The notes beneath the pieces are model-generated. The model had not been told where the DNA came from, ran no database searches, and saw only the letters and a list, made by a program, of their open reading frames with translations. From Heyndrickxia sporothermodurans (GTDB lineage Bacteria > Bacillota > Bacilli > Bacillales > Bacillaceae_C), in assembly GCA_018333075.1 (NCBI GenBank), contig BORH01000032.1:1-39963 (forward strand): a stretch of 39,963 nt of DNA, read 5' to 3'. This document shows, piece by piece, positions 37,657 through 39,963 of the stretch. Within the stretch, counting starts at the first letter, position 1; every line of letters begins with the position of its first letter. The translations under genes were made by a program, and so were the position numbers.

Positions 37657-37878
37657 TTAATTATCTTTACTATTTCCCTCTTCTTCAAAAGTTGCTAACT
37701 CATCGACTGGACAGTTTAAGATGCTCGCTAAAATAAAAGCTTTTTCGAATGTAGGAAAGCTGATCCCCTTCTTTAAATTATAAACTTGTTTCTTACTAAT
37801 CTGCATTCTATCTGCAATATAATCATCTCTTAAACCACTTTCCTTTATCTTTTCACCAATTTTACTAACAAGTTTCAT
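37657..37878 (-). CDS. XRE-family regulator of the accessory cassette
   Basis: A 73-residue HTH protein (KIGEKIKESGLRDDYIADRM, recognition part QISKKQVYNLKKGISFPTF, last helix with ASILNCPVDELA). It lies 38 bp upstream of the hydrolase-like gene on the same strand, so the two form an operon. A palindrome ATTGTACAAT overlaps the -35 of its likely promoter, which suggests autoregulation. The upstream ribosome binding site is weak (GGTGATT). Confidence 0.8.
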   Translation of the reverse strand: MKLVSKIGEKIKESGLRDDYIADRMQISKKQVYNLKKGISFPTFEKAFILASILNCPVDELATFEEEGNSKDN

Positions 37879-37890
37879 TTTTAATCACCA

Positions 37891-37920
37891 TTAATATTAT
37901 TCGCTTTAAAATTGTACAAT
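37891..37920 (-). promoter_or_regulatory. Promoter and palindromic operator of the HTH-hydrolase cassette
   Basis: On the minus strand TTGTAC (37914-37919), 17 bp, TATTAA (37891-37896). The -35 lies in the perfect palindrome ATTGTACAAT (37911-37920). The message would have a very short leader. Confidence 0.5.
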
Positions 37921-38019
37921 CCTTTAAGAAAAAATATTTACCGATTTAAGAAATTTTATGGAAACTATACAACCATTCGCCCATACACTGTAGTAGTCAG
38001 TGAAAAGGAGAGTGAAACA

Positions 38020-38193
38020 ATGGATCCTTTTACATTAGGTGTAGTAGCAATAGGAGCGTCAGGAGCCACATTGTTTATATCGTCATTGTTTGGAAAAAAG
38101 TTAAACGAGGAGGCGGTGAAAATTGCATTAGAGGTAACCAAGTATGGAGGAATCCTTTATATTTTGCAGCATCTTCAGAAGATATTTTTTTAA
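38020..38193 (+). CDS. Small membrane-associated protein (57 residues)
   Basis: The ATG at 38020 follows AAAAGGAGAG by eight bases; a longer frame from 37912 lacks a ribosome binding site. Residues 3-24 (PFTLGVVAIGASGATLFISS) are a transmembrane helix, and the rest is an amphipathic helix. It precedes the FtsK-like ATPase and may be its membrane partner. A CACTG/CAGTG hairpin (37986-38002) lies just before the ribosome binding site. Confidence 0.68.
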   Translation: MDPFTLGVVAIGASGATLFISSLFGKKLNEEAVKIALEVTKYGGILYILQHLQKIFF

Positions 38194-38250
38194 ATATGTT
38201 GCAGGTAGAAATGACATGAAAAATAATTGTTTATACCATTAAACAAAGAA

Positions 38251-38308
38251 AATGACCATGTCAGTGATATAGTCACCCAATGACCAATACAGTGAAGGGG
38301 GCAGTGAC
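38251..38308. repeat. 28-bp spaced direct repeats before the FtsK-like gene
   Basis: AATGACCA (38251, 38279) and CAGTGA (38262, 38290) each recur 28 bp apart; CAGTGA appears again at 38302, in front of the ATG. A further CAGTGA lies at 37998. In this 115-bp gap without a gene they look like binding sites for a regulator or for the proteins encoded next. Confidence 0.55.
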
Positions 38309-39175
38309 ATGTTAGAGTGGTTTATTCCTCCAGTATTAATTGTCGGTGCTGCACTTGTACCAAACAAAAAACTAGCTAATTGGGAGTATAATCTCAAACA
38401 CATTTACAAGCATTCGTGGCTGGTACCGATTGGTAAGGCAAGAAAAGTCATTTATCACAACTTTGAACAATACCCACATTTATTAGTTGGTGGTACAACG
38501 CGATTCGGGAAAACAGTGTTCTTAAAAAGTTTGTTCACTTCATTACTATTCTCTAATCAAGAGCGTGTCAGATTCATTATTTTAGACTTAAAAGGCGGCT
38601 TAGAGTTCTCTAAATATAGAAACATACCTCAAGTACAGCATTTCGCAAAGGATATTGTAGACGCTTGTAAGGTACTAGATCACGTATATAAATTAATAAA
38701 ACTTGATGAAGAAAGATATTTAAAAAATAACTGGTCAAATGTCACTGATACACCCATAAAAGAACGTACTTTTATCATTGTCGATGAAGCTGCGGAGTTG
38801 GCTCCTAAATTAGTTAATAAGCAATACAAAAAGTATGCTGAATTGGCTCAAGTTTATCTTGGTGAGATTGCTCGAATAGGTGGCGGTCTTGGCTATAGAT
38901 TAATCTTTTGTACCCAATATCCTGTTCGTGAAGCTGTTCCGGCACAAGTAAAAATGAACATGGTTGCTCGAGTAGCTTTTCGTATGGCTGAACGTGTTGG
39001 AAGCATGGTTATTTTAGATGAAACTGGAGCTGACGAACTAGAACCGATACCAGGTAGAGCGATTTACAAAATAGCGGAGAAGAAGGAAATTCAATGCCCT
39101 TTCATCAATGATGAAATGATTGGGAGGTTAATTTATGAATCTCGAAAGAACCGAAATGATATTAAAAACCATTGA
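38309..39175 (+). CDS. FtsK/SpoIIIE-type DNA translocase ATPase
   Basis: A 288-residue ATPase. One N-terminal hydrophobic helix (about 4-18) may anchor it. Walker A is GGTTRFGKT (61-69, Lys68), Walker B FIIVDE (155-160), and RLIFCTQYPVREAVPAQV matches the sensor region of FtsK/HerA coupling ATPases. It lacks the long linker and gamma domain of real FtsK, so it is a short phage/plasmid version like those in Bacillus prophages and ICEBs1-type elements. AAGGGGG precedes the ATG. It could pump or partition phage DNA. It overlaps the next gene by 41 bp. Confidence 0.85.
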   Translation: MLEWFIPPVLIVGAALVPNKKLANWEYNLKHIYKHSWLVPIGKARKVIYHNFEQYPHLLVGGTTRFGKTVFLKSLFTSLLFSNQERVRFIILDLKGGLEFSKYRNIPQVQHFAKDIVDACKVLDHVYKLIKLDEERYLKNNWSNVTDTPIKERTFIIVDEAAELAPKLVNKQYKKYAELAQVYLGEIARIGGGLGYRLIFCTQYPVREAVPAQVKMNMVARVAFRMAERVGSMVILDETGADELEPIPGRAIYKIAEKKEIQCPFINDEMIGRLIYESRKNRNDIKNH

Positions 39176-39770
39176 TCAATTAGGAATGGTTACAGTGAAA
39201 CAATTGCATGAGATATTAAAATTCGGAACATATCGAAATACATGTAGAGTGATAAACCGACTTTCTCCTTATTTAAATGTCATTCGAAGTAAGCAAAAGA
39301 TTGTCTACTTAAATGAATCTGGAAGAAACATGATAGGATCCAAAAAGGAAATGAAGAAAACACAATTGATGGATCATATCCTAATGACTAATGATGTCTA
39401 TATTTACTTTTCTTCTCCTGTTGATTGGAAGAGGGAGTTTTTAATTGAGGTAAAAAGCCAAAATGACTATGATTTTGGAATTAAAGTAAAAGGATTGACC
39501 ACTACAAAGAAAAGAATAATCCCTGATGCCTTATTCACTCGTAATGGATATGTTCATTTAGTCGAGATAGATAATACTCGTTCAATGCAAGATAACAAAA
39601 AGAAAGTAGAAAAGTATGTTGATATGTGGCCAGAGATAAAACGACGATTTAATCAATCTCCTGTTTTATATTTCTTTACTACTACAAAAGAACGAAAAAG
39701 AAAGTTAACGGATTGGTTATCTAAACACAATCTAAGGTTTGAGGTAAAAACCTTCGAAGAGATCATTTAA
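39135..39770 (+). CDS. Replication-relaxation family protein
   Basis: A 211-residue protein of the Replic_Relax type known from plasmids and Bacillus phages. Residues 1-65 form a winged helix (QLGMVTVKQLHEILKFGTYR, then CRVINRLSPYLNVI). The C-terminal half has PDALFTRNGYVHLVEIDNT followed by SMQDNKKKVEKY, with Asp/Glu/Lys spaced as in PD-(D/E)XK enzymes, so it may nick or bind DNA. GGGAGG precedes the ATG. Its fixed pairing with the FtsK-like ATPase suggests that the two act together in replication or transfer of the circular form. Confidence 0.8.
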   Translation: MNLERTEMILKTIDQLGMVTVKQLHEILKFGTYRNTCRVINRLSPYLNVIRSKQKIVYLNESGRNMIGSKKEMKKTQLMDHILMTNDVYIYFSSPVDWKREFLIEVKSQNDYDFGIKVKGLTTTKKRIIPDALFTRNGYVHLVEIDNTRSMQDNKKKVEKYVDMWPEIKRRFNQSPVLYFFTTTKERKRKLTDWLSKHNLRFEVKTFEEII

Positions 39771-39782
39771 GGAGGAAATTAC

Positions 39783-39923
39783 ATGACTGAGTACTTTACA
39801 GCCCAATTAATTGATATCCTCAGTGAATTTCAAATAGATAACAAAATTAGTGCTGCAATGATGGCAGGTATACTAATGAGTTTGTATATGACTTATATGG
39901 AGCAGGCAAGAGCTGAATTATGA
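39783..39923 (+). CDS. Small protein next to the attachment site (46 residues)
   Basis: AAGGAGGAAATT precedes the ATG. The product is a single helical, Met-rich unit (ISAAMMAGILMSLYMTYMEQ) with an amphipathic or membrane-lying character. It is the last gene before the attachment site, 7 bp before the left arm of attP. Unknown function; a directionality factor is possible from position only. Confidence 0.6.
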   Translation: MTEYFTAQLIDILSEFQIDNKISAAMMAGILMSLYMTYMEQARAEL

Positions 39924-39929
39924 TTATTT

Positions 39930-39963
39930 GTGTATAGGGTGGATAATTGTATCAATACAATCG
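39930..39963. other. Right half of the phage attachment site (attR edge / attP left arm)
   Basis: Arm 39930-39952 (GTGTA, AGGGT, ATTGTAT) mirrors bases 3-25 at 18 of 23 positions. The central CA is at 39953-39954. ATTGTATCAATACAAT (39946-39961) is perfectly symmetrical. The last 11 bases repeat the first 11. Confidence 0.75.

Overview
The window is a complete temperate phage genome of about 40 kb, seen as a prophage or as its circular form. The host is most likely a member of the Bacillus cereus group. This rests on the AT-rich composition, strong GGAGG ribosome binding sites, frequent TTG/GTG starts, B. cereus-phage-like proteins (ERF, Gp157, DnaD/DnaC-type replication, ArpU-like activator, holin/amidase) and Bacillus-type LexA boxes. 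The first 11 and last 11 bases are identical. Joining the two ends creates a 48-bp imperfect inverted repeat around a central CA, which is the form of a large serine integrase attP site.

Left arm (1-2.9 kb): a large serine integrase on the minus strand with its own promoter and terminator, a small minus-strand gene preceded by a LexA-like box, an XRE repressor, a divergent Cro-like gene and operators shared between them. Early region (2.9-17.4 kb): many small overlapping plus-strand genes, including Gp157, an ERF single-strand annealing protein, a second genetic switch (RHH and XRE genes on the minus strand facing an XRE gene and a Bro-N/KilA-C antirepressor), a replisome organizer, a DnaC-like loader, SSB, two HNH nucleases, a PD-(D/E)XK nuclease and an ArpU/RinA-like late activator. 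The replisome organizer gene contains seven 11-bp iterons followed by five AT-rich 9-bp repeats. This looks like a lambda-style origin inside the initiator gene.

Between the late activator and the packaging genes (17.66-18.25 kb) lies a roughly 520-nt non-coding transcription unit with its own promoter and strong terminator. It has many nested helices, two hairpins with the same CGGAAA loop, and a tRNA-Leu-like domain that keeps the D and T arms but has no normal anticodon arm. This is the best candidate here for an undescribed element, either a large structured phage RNA or a late leader involved in antitermination.

Late region (18.3-36.0 kb): terminase small and large subunits, P22-like portal, scaffold, major capsid protein, adaptor, a nozzle/stabilization protein, tail spike, a second fibre, an ejection-type protein and a 1346-residue LPD38-like virion protein. 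This gene set has no tape measure, tail tube or sheath, so the virion is probably a short-tailed podovirus. The nozzle gene is split into a 74-residue head and a 456-residue body by an inserted beta-helix tail spike gene, with a short imperfect repeat at both junctions. Lysis is by a small membrane protein, a holin and an amidase with a shortened SPOR domain.

Right arm (36.0-39.96 kb): accessory genes. One minus-strand gene has a LexA box inside its promoter. A second minus-strand cassette has an XRE regulator and an alpha/beta-hydrolase-like protein. A plus-strand unit encodes a 57-residue protein, an FtsK/SpoIIIE-type ATPase, a replication-relaxation family protein and a 46-residue protein, next to the attachment site. 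The main repressor lacks a peptidase domain, so induction probably works through small SOS-controlled proteins or the antirepressor rather than by repressor cleavage.
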